A stretch of 64,000 nt of DNA, taken from the NCBI RefSeq assembly GCF_009193265.1, contig NZ_VZZZ01000005.1, forward strand, positions 1 to 64,000, read 5' to 3'. Each line of letters starts with the position of its first letter. Position 1 is the stretch's first letter. Origin of the DNA: Marinobacter changyiensis (GTDB taxonomy: Bacteria; Pseudomonadota; Gammaproteobacteria; Pseudomonadales; Oleiphilaceae). The notes under the pieces are model-generated. The model was given only the letters and a program-made list of their open reading frames with translations, did not search any database and had not been told where the DNA came from. The position numbers were made by a program, and so were the translations under genes. This document shows positions 1-7,484 of the stretch, piece by piece.

Positions 1-144
1 GTTGAGGCAGACCACGCGGCCCTTGGCACACGTTTCGACGTCGTTACTCCTGGCGGAAAAACAACGGCCACCGTTGTCCAAAAACCGTTCTTTGATCCTA
101 ACAAGAAAATCGCGGCAACTTATGCCCAAAGCGCGATCAGCTGA
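1..144 (+). CDS. Aminomethyltransferase-family (GcvT-like) protein, C-terminal 47 residues only
   Basis: The reading frame enters from the left edge and stops at TGA 142-144. The tail has the look of the C-terminal barrel of glycine-cleavage T-family folate enzymes: an ALGT turn, then VVTPGG, then the PFFDPNKK motif close to the end. T-family enzymes move one-carbon units from a methylated substrate to tetrahydrofolate. The next gene on the same strand is purU, which frees tetrahydrofolate from its formyl form, so the pair probably forms a one-carbon salvage module for a methylated compound. Sarcosine, dimethylglycine, DMSP or a methoxy-aromatic are all possible. The substrate cannot be told from this fragment. 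Confidence 0.6.
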   Translation, partial: VEADHAALGTRFDVVTPGGKTTATVVQKPFFDPNKKIAATYAQSAIS

Positions 145-277
145 GCGGTAATCGGTTTTTAAATAAACCAACCAGCTAAGGGCACTAAAAAAGGTAATTT
201 GAGAAGAGGGTCACCTGAAATCCACTTCTCTTACAACGCCAGTATGGCAAACAAAAAAAGATTAAAGGACCAGCAAA

Positions 278-1150
278 ATGAACCCAGATAAAAAAACCTA
301 TGTCCTTACCGGGAGCTCTCTCACCAAACTTGGTGTGCTCGATCTGATCATTAATACTTTGTATCGAAGCGAGTGCTATGCGTACGAGATGCACACTTTT
401 GATGACGCCAAGACCGGGCGGTTTTTCTTTCGTGTGGAGTTCAATTTCATCGGCAACGGTGAGTTTGCTGAAGAGGAGCTGCGTAACCAGTTTACCCATA
501 AGGCTGAGACCTTTGAAATGAGATGGGATCTGAGCGAGCTGTCGACTCCAGAGAAAGTGGTTATTCTGGTATCCCAGTATGATCACTGTCTGCAGGATAT
601 ACTCCATCGCAGTAGTACCGGGGCACTTAATATCAAAATTCCGGCGATCATCTCCAATCACCCCGACCTGAAAAGGCTGGCCGACTGGTACGGAATCCCC
701 TACTACCACCTGCCGATTAGTGCGGAAACCAAGGCGCAGCAGGAGGCACAGATGTGGGAGATTATTCAACAAGTCGAAGCTGACCTCGTTGTGCTGGCGC
801 GCTACATGCAGGTACTGTCCGAGGATATGTGCAAAAAGCTCCACGGGCGGGCTATCAACATCCACCATTCCCTGCTGCCGGGCTTCAAAGGCGCCAAGCC
901 CTACCATCAGGCTTACGAGAAAGGTGTGAAGCTGGTAGGGGCTACCGCACACTACATTAGCGAAGTTCTCGATGAAGGTCCGATCATCAGCCAGGGAGTG
1001 GAGCCAGTGGATCACACCTATACCCCTGAGCTTCTCGTGTCAAAAGGACGTGATACCGAACGCCTGGTGCTGGCAAGGGCGATCAAGTTGCATGTCGAAA
1101 AACGTTGTTTCCTCAACGGCAACAAAACCGTTGTCTTCCCGGGACACTAA
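278..1150 (+). CDS. purU: Formyltetrahydrofolate deformylase PurU
   Basis: Hydrolyses 10-formyl-tetrahydrofolate to formate and tetrahydrofolate in the cytosol. It has 290 residues, normal for PurU. Residues about 6-85 form an N-terminal ACT regulatory domain, and the rest is a formyltransferase fold. The catalytic triad of the family is visible as Asn194 and His196 in the INIHHSLLPG segment and Asp232 in LDEGPI. The ATG at 278 has an AAAGGA ribosome site 7 bases upstream. It follows a T-family folate enzyme on the same strand by 133 bases, which fits balancing of the folate pool during demethylation. The formate it makes has no intact dehydrogenase nearby, only the relic just downstream. Confidence 0.93.
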   Translation: MNPDKKTYVLTGSSLTKLGVLDLIINTLYRSECYAYEMHTFDDAKTGRFFFRVEFNFIGNGEFAEEELRNQFTHKAETFEMRWDLSELSTPEKVVILVSQYDHCLQDILHRSSTGALNIKIPAIISNHPDLKRLADWYGIPYYHLPISAETKAQQEAQMWEIIQQVEADLVVLARYMQVLSEDMCKKLHGRAINIHHSLLPGFKGAKPYHQAYEKGVKLVGATAHYISEVLDEGPIISQGVEPVDHTYTPELLVSKGRDTERLVLARAIKLHVEKRCFLNGNKTVVFPGH

Positions 1151-1199
1151 CCATCGCTGCAGTATGATGTGCCACTAGAATCGCATGCGGATCAGCCTG

Positions 1200-1380
1200 G
1201 TAAACCAGGCGATCCGCCAGACGCTTGACCGCCGGACGGGGAAACCATGGAAAGCTCAAGGCCGGTGGATTCAGCGCAGTCAACCACCTCGGCAGCCTGG
1301 TCTTAGTCACCGTGATGGAGGTTGTTGATGCTGATCTGATTGATCATCTTGATCAGGTTCTGCAGCAGTTGATCACTCAT
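1200..1380 (-). pseudogene. fdsD: Remnant of formate dehydrogenase delta subunit (fdsD-like)
   Basis: From the ATG at 1380 the minus strand reads MSDQLLQNLIKMINQI, then SINNLHHGD, then stops at TAA 1303-1305. This matches the opening of FdsD, whose family start is a short Met-Ser, Asn-Leu, Lys-Met-x-Asn-Gln-Ile pattern. Beyond the stop the same frame goes on as DQAAEVVD. A +1 frame then gives PWFPRPAVKRLADRL, reminiscent of the Phe-Trp-x-Pro segment that closes FdsD. The stop and apparent frameshift mark it as dead. It sits 12 bases after an fdsB scrap, whereas intact operons place fdsA and fdsC between them. The first half is a fair match by eye and the second half is tentative. Confidence 0.45.
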
Positions 1381-1392
1381 GCAGGTAGGCCA

Positions 1393-1560
1393 TCAAAGGC
1401 CCGCGGCCATCAGCCCCTGCACGTCATCCAGTTCAACCGGGCCATAACCAATCCTGTCGGTGGCAGTCCCAATTTCCACCAGTGGCTCCAGCCAGAACAA
1501 TCCTCGCGAGCCGTTGCGCACCAGTTCAATATCCACGCCCCGGGTGCTGGCGTGGTACTG
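1393..1560 (-). pseudogene. fdsB: Remnant of NAD-dependent formate dehydrogenase beta subunit (fdsB N-terminal piece)
   Basis: The minus strand carries 55 codons and a TGA with no start codon. They read through IELVRNGSRGLFWLEPLVEI, then RIGYGPV, then a DVQGLMAAGL end. This is the recognisable N-terminal thioredoxin-like region of FdsB, the diaphorase subunit of soluble NAD-linked formate dehydrogenase. The normal protein is about 520 residues and carries FMN, NADH and iron-sulfur domains that are all missing here. The piece lies directly behind the stop codon of the Lpd-like gene and runs into an fdsD-like remnant. That suggests one deletion removed most of fdsB plus fdsA and fdsC. Identification is by remembered family sequence, not by a search. 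Confidence 0.55.
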
Positions 1561-1569
1561 AGGTTTAGA

Positions 1570-2994
1570 CTAGGCCATTGAATCTGACTGGCTTATATTC
1601 TCAGCCTCGTACCTTCTGTACTTTTCCCGAGCATCGATCAAAACATCGCGTAACAGTTCTTCGGCGCTGGGGTGGTAGACAGGCATCAACAGTACCTGCT
1701 CCGCCGTCATGCCGTGTGTAATGGCCAGAGCAAGCAGATGTGCCAGGTGTTCGGCCTGGTACCCAAGCAACTCGGCGCCCAGAATTACGCCGGTTCGCGC
1801 GTCCAGATAGACTTGAATACGCCCCTCGACCTTGTTCCAGACCACATGACGCGGACTGGTAAACGGCAGGTCGCCGATAACAATCTCCCGACCTTCCAGT
1901 TGCTGAAAGTTCTGGCCGATGATGGCGATCTGAGGATCAGTAAAGAACACCATCAACGGCGGTCTGCGATCTGCTGGCACTGGTTCCGGGTAGCTCAACG
2001 CATTATCAGCGGCGATACGCCCCTCATCGAAGGCTTCGTGCCACACCGGCAGGTGGTCGGTTGCATCCCCGGCAATAAAAATGGGATAGGCGAAGCAGCG
2101 CATCGTCTGTGGATCGACTGCCACCCGGCCGACTTCGGCCAACTCCATGCCCGTATGCTCCATTCCCAATCGGTCTACGTTGGAGACCCTCCCCGTGGCC
2201 ACCAGTACCCTGTCGAACACCTTAGTGACCCGCTGTCCGTTCGACTGCTCATACTCGATCCAGGCGCCTTCAGCGTCTTCCCGGGTGCTCACCACCTGCC
2301 CGCTGGGGTAGATATCCAATTCAGCGCCGAGGATATCGAGCGCTTGCTGCTGCATGGCAGGGTGAGTGAGGGCGTTGATCTTTCCGGAACGGCCGTAAAT
2401 TGTCGTTTCGACTCCCAGTCGATGGAATGCCTGCCCAAGTTCCAGCGCAATAATTCCCATACCGATCACTGCTATCGAGCGGGGCAAGTCCTCCAGTTCA
2501 AAAACCGTGTCGCTGGTGAGGACGCGGGCCATTACTGGCTCGAATACCTCACTGACCGCTGGCCTGGAGCCGCAGGCGAGGACGAATTTTTTTGCATTGA
2601 CCTCAACCGATTCGCCCACCATGAGTTGGCCTGGTCCGACAAACCGGGCGCGACCTTCAAGCTTGTGGTGGGCCGGAATCTTGGCGACGTAGCGGAGATT
2701 GTTGGCGACAAATCGATGGTCGCGCTCTCGGCGTAACCGTTCGAGAACTTTGCGGCCATCCACGCGACCCGAGGCTGTCACCCCGAAAAATTCGCTGGTG
2801 ATCAAGTGGTGGGCGTAATCAGCAGCGGTAATCAGCAGCTTGCTGGGCATGCAGCCGACCCGTGCACAAGTGGTGCCGTAGGGACCGTCCTGAATCATCA
2901 CCAGGCTGTCGGTCTTGCGGCTGATCTTCGAGTAGGCGCCCAACCCGGAGGTGCCGGCGCCGATGATCGCGTATTCAACATTCATGGTCTTCAT
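1570..2994 (-). CDS. Dihydrolipoamide dehydrogenase-like pyridine nucleotide-disulfide oxidoreductase
   Basis: A flavoprotein of 474 residues: FAD-binding GAGTSG at 12-17, redox-active pair Cys43/Cys48 in CARVGC, a second nucleotide-binding fold in mid-protein (GMGIIALELG), and the C-terminal dimerisation domain with the active-site HPSAEE around His441. These mark a working class I disulfide reductase, most like dihydrolipoyl dehydrogenase. No lipoyl-protein partner genes are nearby, so the substrate is open. The ATG at 2994 is chosen because AGGAG lies 10 bases upstream. The frame stays open another 26 codons, but those residues look unlike the family. Its stop abuts the fds relic, which may once have been co-transcribed. 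Confidence 0.75.
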   Translation of the reverse strand: MKTMNVEYAIIGAGTSGLGAYSKISRKTDSLVMIQDGPYGTTCARVGCMPSKLLITAADYAHHLITSEFFGVTASGRVDGRKVLERLRRERDHRFVANNLRYVAKIPAHHKLEGRARFVGPGQLMVGESVEVNAKKFVLACGSRPAVSEVFEPVMARVLTSDTVFELEDLPRSIAVIGMGIIALELGQAFHRLGVETTIYGRSGKINALTHPAMQQQALDILGAELDIYPSGQVVSTREDAEGAWIEYEQSNGQRVTKVFDRVLVATGRVSNVDRLGMEHTGMELAEVGRVAVDPQTMRCFAYPIFIAGDATDHLPVWHEAFDEGRIAADNALSYPEPVPADRRPPLMVFFTDPQIAIIGQNFQQLEGREIVIGDLPFTSPRHVVWNKVEGRIQVYLDARTGVILGAELLGYQAEHLAHLLALAITHGMTAEQVLLMPVYHPSAEELLRDVLIDAREKYRRYEAENISQSDSMA

Positions 2995-3295
2995 AGTGGA
3001 TTCGCTCCTGCCCCACGTTGCGGAAGTTTTATCAGCGGTGCCAGGTAAGGCTACGTTGGAAAATTGGCGCATTAAAACGATAGTTTCTAACCGTGAGGCC
3101 TACTATTTGTAATTCATGGTCCTGGAGATCCAGTTGCGGTAACCGACCTTTCCCAACGCTGGTCGCCAACAGGCAGAGGCGCAATTCAGAGGCCTTGACT
3201 TAGCCTGGCTAACCCTTCCGTTTAGTAATTGTCGTTTTACACGGCCCTGCCCTGTTTTTACGATGGAAGCTCTTAAACTCACAGGAGACGTAGCT
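2995..3295. other. Divergent intergenic region between the Lpd-like gene and the OsmC gene
   Basis: About 300 bases without a convincing gene. It must contain the two divergent promoters. A TTGACT near 3193 could be a -35 element for the plus-strand osmC run, but no good -10 lies at the right spacing. No clear inverted repeat was seen. Confidence 0.4.
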
Positions 3296-3745
3296 ATGTC
3301 AATCCATCAAGCAGTCATCAATTGGCAGCGCGCGCCTCACGAATCCGAGGCAAAAACCTACTCACGCAACCATCGCATTACGCTGAATGGTGGCCAGCAG
3401 GTCAAGGTTTCCGCGTCAGAAGAATTCAAAGGCGATCCAAACTGCGCCGACCCGGAACAGCTGTTTATCAGCTCGGTGGCCAGCTGTCATATGCTGTTTT
3501 TCCTGGCCATCGCTGATTTTCAGGGTTATCAGGTCGACTCCTATGAGGACAATCCGGTCGGCTATCTGGAGAGTAACGATAGAAAAGGCAAGGAGATGAC
3601 GCGTATCGAGCTGTCGCCGCGCATCACCTTCCGCGGCGATAAGGTACCGGACCAGAAAACCATATCCAGAATCCACACCAACGCCCACAAAAACTGTTTT
3701 ATCCGCAACTCGATCACTACCGAGGTAACGGTCAATCAGGTTTAA
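3296..3745 (+). CDS. OsmC/Ohr-family thiol peroxidase-like protein
   Basis: A cytosolic OsmC-family protein of 149 residues. The two family cysteines are present: Cys64 in SVASCHML and Cys134 in HKNCFI. These form the thiol pair that reduces organic hydroperoxides in OsmC and Ohr. The ATG at 3296 has AGGAG 8 bases upstream. An in-frame start at 3263 lacks a ribosome site. It is followed 26 bases later by a crotonase and then an acyl-CoA ligase on the same strand, so it may protect against peroxides formed during fatty or acyl-CoA oxidation. That link is an inference from position only. Confidence 0.85.
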   Translation: MSIHQAVINWQRAPHESEAKTYSRNHRITLNGGQQVKVSASEEFKGDPNCADPEQLFISSVASCHMLFFLAIADFQGYQVDSYEDNPVGYLESNDRKGKEMTRIELSPRITFRGDKVPDQKTISRIHTNAHKNCFIRNSITTEVTVNQV

Positions 3746-3771
3746 TTAGCCAGCTCTGGCGGGAGAAAGTT

Positions 3772-4599
3772 ATGAATCACAGCCAATCTTCGGACGACGT
3801 TCTTCTCAAGACGGATGTAGACATTCTTCTCAGGGAGGATGTAAACGGGTCCGTCTACCTCACATTGAATCGGCCGGATAAATTCAACACCCTTTCCGAA
3901 TCAATGATGGACGCCTTGCAGCAGGAGTTGGATGCGATCGCAGCCGACCCCGCCGTCCGATGTGTGGTCATCGGTGCCACCGGGCGAGGATTCTGCGCCG
4001 GTCACGACCTGCAGGAAATGCGGGCAAATCCCGACCAGTCCTATTACCAGGCGTTATTCCGCCGTTGCAGCCGGCTGATGCAGAGCGTCGTCGCGCTGCC
4101 GGTGCCGGTCATCGCCAAGGTCCAGGGTATGGCCACGGCTGCAGGATGCCAGCTGGTGGCCAGCTGTGACCTGGCCATTGCCGCCCAATCGGCCAGTTTT
4201 GCGGTGTCAGGCATCAACGTGGGTCTGTTCTGCTCTACACCCGCCGTGGCGCTGTCACGCAACATCTCTGCCAAGCGGGCGTTCGACATGCTGGTATCAG
4301 GCAGCTTCATTGATGCGGATACGGCCCTGGAGTGGGGGCTACTGAGTGCCGTCGCCCCTGATTCCGAGCTGGATAGGGTCGTGGCCGATAAGGTGGAACA
4401 GATCCTGAGCAAGAGTCCGGCGGCCGTGCGCTTTGGAAAGTCCATGTTCCATCCCCAGCGTCAAATGGTTTTGGCCGACGCCTACGACTTTGCCGGCAAG
4501 GTGATGGCCGAGAACATGATGAACCCTGACGCGGGAGAAGGCATCGATGCTTTTCTCGGGAAGCGGAAACCCGCCTGGGCGCAACCTGGCAGCGAATGA
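3772..4599 (+). CDS. Crotonase-superfamily enoyl-CoA hydratase-like protein (ECHDC3 type)
   Basis: A crotonase fold of 275 residues with the oxyanion-hole segments GFCAGHDL and GMATAAGCQ. The sequence resembles the ECHDC3 subgroup, seen in GCQLVASCD and NVGLFCSTP. The two catalytic glutamates of classical enoyl-CoA hydratase are both replaced: Gln127 stands at the first site (GCQL) and Gly147 at the second (SGIN). Simple water addition is therefore unlikely, and another CoA thioester reaction, or a binding role, is possible. RBS GGGAGAAAG precedes the ATG. It lies 37 bases upstream of an acyl-CoA ligase gene and is probably co-transcribed with it. Confidence 0.8.
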   Translation: MNHSQSSDDVLLKTDVDILLREDVNGSVYLTLNRPDKFNTLSESMMDALQQELDAIAADPAVRCVVIGATGRGFCAGHDLQEMRANPDQSYYQALFRRCSRLMQSVVALPVPVIAKVQGMATAAGCQLVASCDLAIAAQSASFAVSGINVGLFCSTPAVALSRNISAKRAFDMLVSGSFIDADTALEWGLLSAVAPDSELDRVVADKVEQILSKSPAAVRFGKSMFHPQRQMVLADAYDFAGKVMAENMMNPDAGEGIDAFLGKRKPAWAQPGSE

Positions 4600-4636
4600 G
4601 CATTTCGCACGATAAAAAAATAACAGGAAAAAGATC

Positions 4637-6277
4637 ATGAATGATATCTGCGATTTCAATCAGGCCCTCGAAAAGACAACAGCCAATTATGTTCCGCTGT
4701 CACCTTTGAGTTTTATCAAACGAGCTGCCAGCGTTTACCCTGACAGGACAGCGTTGATCTACAATGAGACTCGCTATAGCTGGCAACAGACCTACGCTCG
4801 CAGCCGCCGCCTGGCTTCCTTGCTACAGAGTTCCGGCGTTGCACGGGGCGATGTGGTGGCCACCCTGTTGCCGAATGTCCCGGCCCTTTACGAAGCGCAC
4901 TTTGGCATACCGATGGTGGGGGCTGTGCTCAATGCCATCAATATCCGTCTCGATCCGGAGGCAGTGGCCTTTATTCTTGATCACAGCCGTACGCGCCTGT
5001 TGCTGATCGACCCCGAATACGCGGATGTGGTGGAAAAGGCCCTTGGCCGGCTGAAAGGGCCGTCACCCATCATTATCAACGTATCGGACCCCAGCCAGGG
5101 CGCAGAACGCTTTATCGGCGACCTTGAGTACGAAACGCTGCTCGCCGATCAGCCGACGGGGGACGACTGGCCCTTGCCCGAAGACGAGTGGGATGCGATT
5201 GCGCTGGGCTACACCTCAGGCACGACCGGTAACCCCAAGGGGGTTGTTACCCATCACCGGGGTGCCTACCTGAACGCGATCAGCAACGTTCTGTCCTGGA
5301 CCCTGCCTCCCACTGTGGTCTATCTGTGGACCCTGCCGATGTTTCATTGCAACGGCTGGTGCTTCCCGTGGACACTGGCGGCCATCGGTGGCACCAGCGT
5401 CTGCCTGCGGCGCGTGGATCCTGAGCAGATTCTCAAGCTGATCAGGCAGCACCGGGTAAGCCATTACTGCGGTGCCCCCATCGTCCACTCTATGATCGCC
5501 GACGCTGCCGTTGCCGCGCGGGAGCCGATTGAGCACAAGGTTTCGGGGCTGATCGCAGGTGCTGCGCCGCCGGCGTCGGTGCTGGAGCGGATGGAAAAGA
5601 TCGGCGTCGAGCTCACCCACGTTTACGGGCTGACCGAAACCTATGGCCCCGCCACGGTTTGCGCCAAACAGGATGACTGGGATCAAAAGCCTCTGGATGA
5701 ACGGGTCCGGCTCAATGGACGCCAGGGCGTCACCTATCCACTACAGGAAAGCATCGCGGTACTGGACCCGATCACGATGCTCCCGGTCCCTGCGGACGGC
5801 AAGACCCAGGGCGAGATCATGTTCCGCGGCAATATCGTCATGAAGGGTTATTTGCGCAACGAAGCAGCCACCCGTGAAGCCCTTGCCGGTGGCTGGTTTC
5901 ACTCCGGTGACCTGGCGGTGATGGAACCGGACGGCTATGTCAAGATTCGCGACCGGCTGAAAGACGTGATTATCTCGGGCGGGGAAAACATCTCTTCACT
6001 GGAGGTTGAGGAAATTATTCAGCGCCATGAAGATGTGGAAATTGCGGCGGTCGTCGCGATGGCGGATGAAAAGTGGGGCGAAGTCCCCGCTGCTTTCGTC
6101 CAACTCCGCCCCGGCAGTGAGCTGAGCGAGGACGCGTTGATCAGCTTCTGCAAGGAGAATATCAGCCGCTTCAAGGCGCCCAAGAAGATCATCTTCGGCC
6201 GGCTACCAACCACCTCGACGGGGAAAATCCAGAAGTTCCTGCTGCGCCAGCAGCTTGACACCAGCCTGTCAGCCTGA
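4637..6277 (+). CDS. AMP-dependent acyl-CoA synthetase/ligase (medium or methyl-branched/methylthio acid type)
   Basis: Activates a carboxylic acid to its CoA thioester through an acyl-adenylate. It has 546 residues, the length of the ACSF/DmdB-like group. Motifs: the P-loop TSGTTGNPKG at 193-202, the YGLTET adenylate-binding motif near 335, WFHSGD in the hinge region, and the C-terminal GK (Lys530) that catalyses adenylation. Substrate specificity cannot be read off. The DMSP-pathway ligase DmdB belongs to the same broad group, and the T-family folate enzyme at the left edge makes this worth testing, but the crotonase here is not DmdD-like. It ends 135 bases before the LysR gene, with hairpins between. 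Confidence 0.85.
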   Translation: MNDICDFNQALEKTTANYVPLSPLSFIKRAASVYPDRTALIYNETRYSWQQTYARSRRLASLLQSSGVARGDVVATLLPNVPALYEAHFGIPMVGAVLNAINIRLDPEAVAFILDHSRTRLLLIDPEYADVVEKALGRLKGPSPIIINVSDPSQGAERFIGDLEYETLLADQPTGDDWPLPEDEWDAIALGYTSGTTGNPKGVVTHHRGAYLNAISNVLSWTLPPTVVYLWTLPMFHCNGWCFPWTLAAIGGTSVCLRRVDPEQILKLIRQHRVSHYCGAPIVHSMIADAAVAAREPIEHKVSGLIAGAAPPASVLERMEKIGVELTHVYGLTETYGPATVCAKQDDWDQKPLDERVRLNGRQGVTYPLQESIAVLDPITMLPVPADGKTQGEIMFRGNIVMKGYLRNEAATREALAGGWFHSGDLAVMEPDGYVKIRDRLKDVIISGGENISSLEVEEIIQRHEDVEIAAVVAMADEKWGEVPAAFVQLRPGSELSEDALISFCKENISRFKAPKKIIFGRLPTTSTGKIQKFLLRQQLDTSLSA

Positions 6278-6315
6278 GTCGATCGGGAACGAGAAGCGGG
6301 ACCAATTCTGCGGTA

Positions 6316-6340
6316 GCTGCCTGTTTTTTACAAAGGCAGC
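6316..6340. repeat. 7-bp perfect inverted repeat with T-rich loop
   Basis: The arms GCTGCCT (6316-6322) and AGGCAGC (6334-6340) flank an 11-base loop containing six T. The T-run is in the loop, not after the stem, so it is not a classical terminator for the acyl-CoA ligase gene. It directly abuts the next inverted repeat. Confidence 0.5.
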
Positions 6341-6374
6341 GACTATAGTGACCATTAAACGGGTCACTATAGTC
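6341..6374. promoter_or_regulatory. 13-bp perfect inverted repeat, probable operator of the LysR regulator
   Basis: The arms GACTATAGTGACC (6341-6353) and GGTCACTATAGTC (6362-6374) are exact reverse complements around an 8-base spacer. They end 37 bases before the LysR start codon. A perfect, AT-rich dyad in this place is typical of an operator. Since it lies between the acyl-CoA operon and the LysR gene on the same strand, autoregulation is the simplest reading. No experimental support is visible. Confidence 0.5.
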
Positions 6375-6411
6375 ACGCAGACTCTCACCGCCGTTCTTGC
6401 GAGTATTGATC

Positions 6412-7362
6412 ATGTCACGACTCCCACCCCTGATCGCACTTTCCTATTTCGAGGTCGCGGCGCGAACCAAAAGTTTCGCTGCAGCCGCCAAAGAGCTCAA
6501 CGTCACACCGGCGGCGATTAGCCACCAGATCAAGGCGCTGGAGGAGCATCTCGGTGTTGAACTGTTCGTCCGCCACCACCGGCGAGTCAGCCTGACTCCG
6601 GCCGCGTATGTGGCCCTGCCGGAGCTGCATGAGGGGTTTCAGGCTCTGGGTCGTGCGGTAGACAAAATCCGCTCCCATGGCGAAGAGCGCCTGATTGTCA
6701 CCGTCTGCTCCGAACCCCTGTTCGCCACCAAATGGATCGTGCCGCGCCTGCACCGTTTCTACGTACGTTGCCCGGAGGCCGAAGTGCGGCTGCAGGCGAG
6801 CCTGCATACGGTGGACCCCTCCCGTGATAGCGCCTTCGGTGTGACCGACCTCAAGCGCGCTGGCATCGACGTCTCCGTGCGCCTCGGTTACGGTCAATAC
6901 ACCGGCATTGAGTCGCAGCGGCTGATGGGTCTCGAGCTGGTGCCCATGTGCGCACCGGAACTGGCCGCCACCGTGGACGGTGTCGATACACTGCGTGGGC
7001 TGCCGTTGCTGTGTGACAGCACCCTCACCCGCTTCGACGAGCCCTGCGGCTGGAAAGAGTGGTTCAAGCAGCAGGGATGTAAAGTCGGAGGGTTTCGGGA
7101 GCTGCGATTTGGCAACGGACTGCTGGCGCTGGAGGCGGCCATAGCTGGTCAGGGCATCCTGCTCGGCAGTCGGGATCTCCACCAGGCGGAATTGCGCGTA
7201 GGAAAACTGGTGGTAGCGTTCGAAAGCCCGCTGAACTGCGACCAGGCGTACTACGTGGTCAGCACGGGCCCAGGCCTCGAGCGTTCGATTGCTGGGTTGT
7301 TTCGAGAATGGTTGCTGGTTGAGGCGGGATATACAGGGACAGACCACGGTTTTCCCATTTGA
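6412..7362 (+). CDS. LysR-family transcriptional regulator (GcvA-like)
   Basis: A DNA-binding regulator of 316 residues with an N-terminal winged helix-turn-helix at about 5-62 (the ALSYFEVAARTKSFAAAAKE start and TPAAISHQIKALEEHLG recognition region are typical of GcvA relatives), then a periplasmic-binding-like effector domain. The ATG at 6412 is used; a TTG five codons upstream is also in frame. It follows the OsmC/crotonase/acyl-CoA ligase genes on the same strand, with a perfect dyad just upstream. It probably controls that cluster or itself. GcvA relatives often sense glycine-like or purine effectors, but the ligand here is unknown. Confidence 0.88.
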   Translation: MSRLPPLIALSYFEVAARTKSFAAAAKELNVTPAAISHQIKALEEHLGVELFVRHHRRVSLTPAAYVALPELHEGFQALGRAVDKIRSHGEERLIVTVCSEPLFATKWIVPRLHRFYVRCPEAEVRLQASLHTVDPSRDSAFGVTDLKRAGIDVSVRLGYGQYTGIESQRLMGLELVPMCAPELAATVDGVDTLRGLPLLCDSTLTRFDEPCGWKEWFKQQGCKVGGFRELRFGNGLLALEAAIAGQGILLGSRDLHQAELRVGKLVVAFESPLNCDQAYYVVSTGPGLERSIAGLFREWLLVEAGYTGTDHGFPI

Positions 7363-7413
7363 GTGCCTGAAAGCATGGCCTGTCCCTAGGCAAGCCTTGT
7401 TTGCTGCCCGACC

Positions 7414-7470
7414 GGGCCAAGCCAGATCCCCCCTATAGCTGAACGGCTTGGCCCATGAGCTCGGTTTTTT
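7414..7470 (+). terminator. Possible rho-independent terminator after the LysR gene
   Basis: A perfect 10-bp inverted repeat, GGGCCAAGCC at 7414-7423 and GGCTTGGCCC at 7445-7454, lies between the convergent LysR and sthA genes. A run of six T follows at 7465-7470. The 21-base loop and the 10-base gap before the T-run weaken the case, so it could instead be a dyad of other function. Confidence 0.35.
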
Positions 7471-7484
7471 GATGTTCAAGAACC

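Noticed and set aside
185..1015. 276-codon open frame on the minus strand opposite purU
   Set aside because: It is a shadow of purU: no family features, no ribosome site, and purU has a complete active site on the other strand.
1225..1581. 118-codon plus-strand frame opposite the fds relic
   Set aside because: Its sequence is the antisense of the FdsB/FdsD remnants and has no recognisable protein character.
1672..2736. 354-codon plus-strand frame opposite the Lpd-like gene
   Set aside because: Shadow of a well supported flavoprotein gene, with no domain of its own.
3772..4599. Assignment of the crotonase as DmdD (methylthioacryloyl-CoA hydratase)
   Set aside because: DmdD needs the two catalytic glutamates, both of which are replaced here, and no DmdC-like dehydrogenase is nearby.
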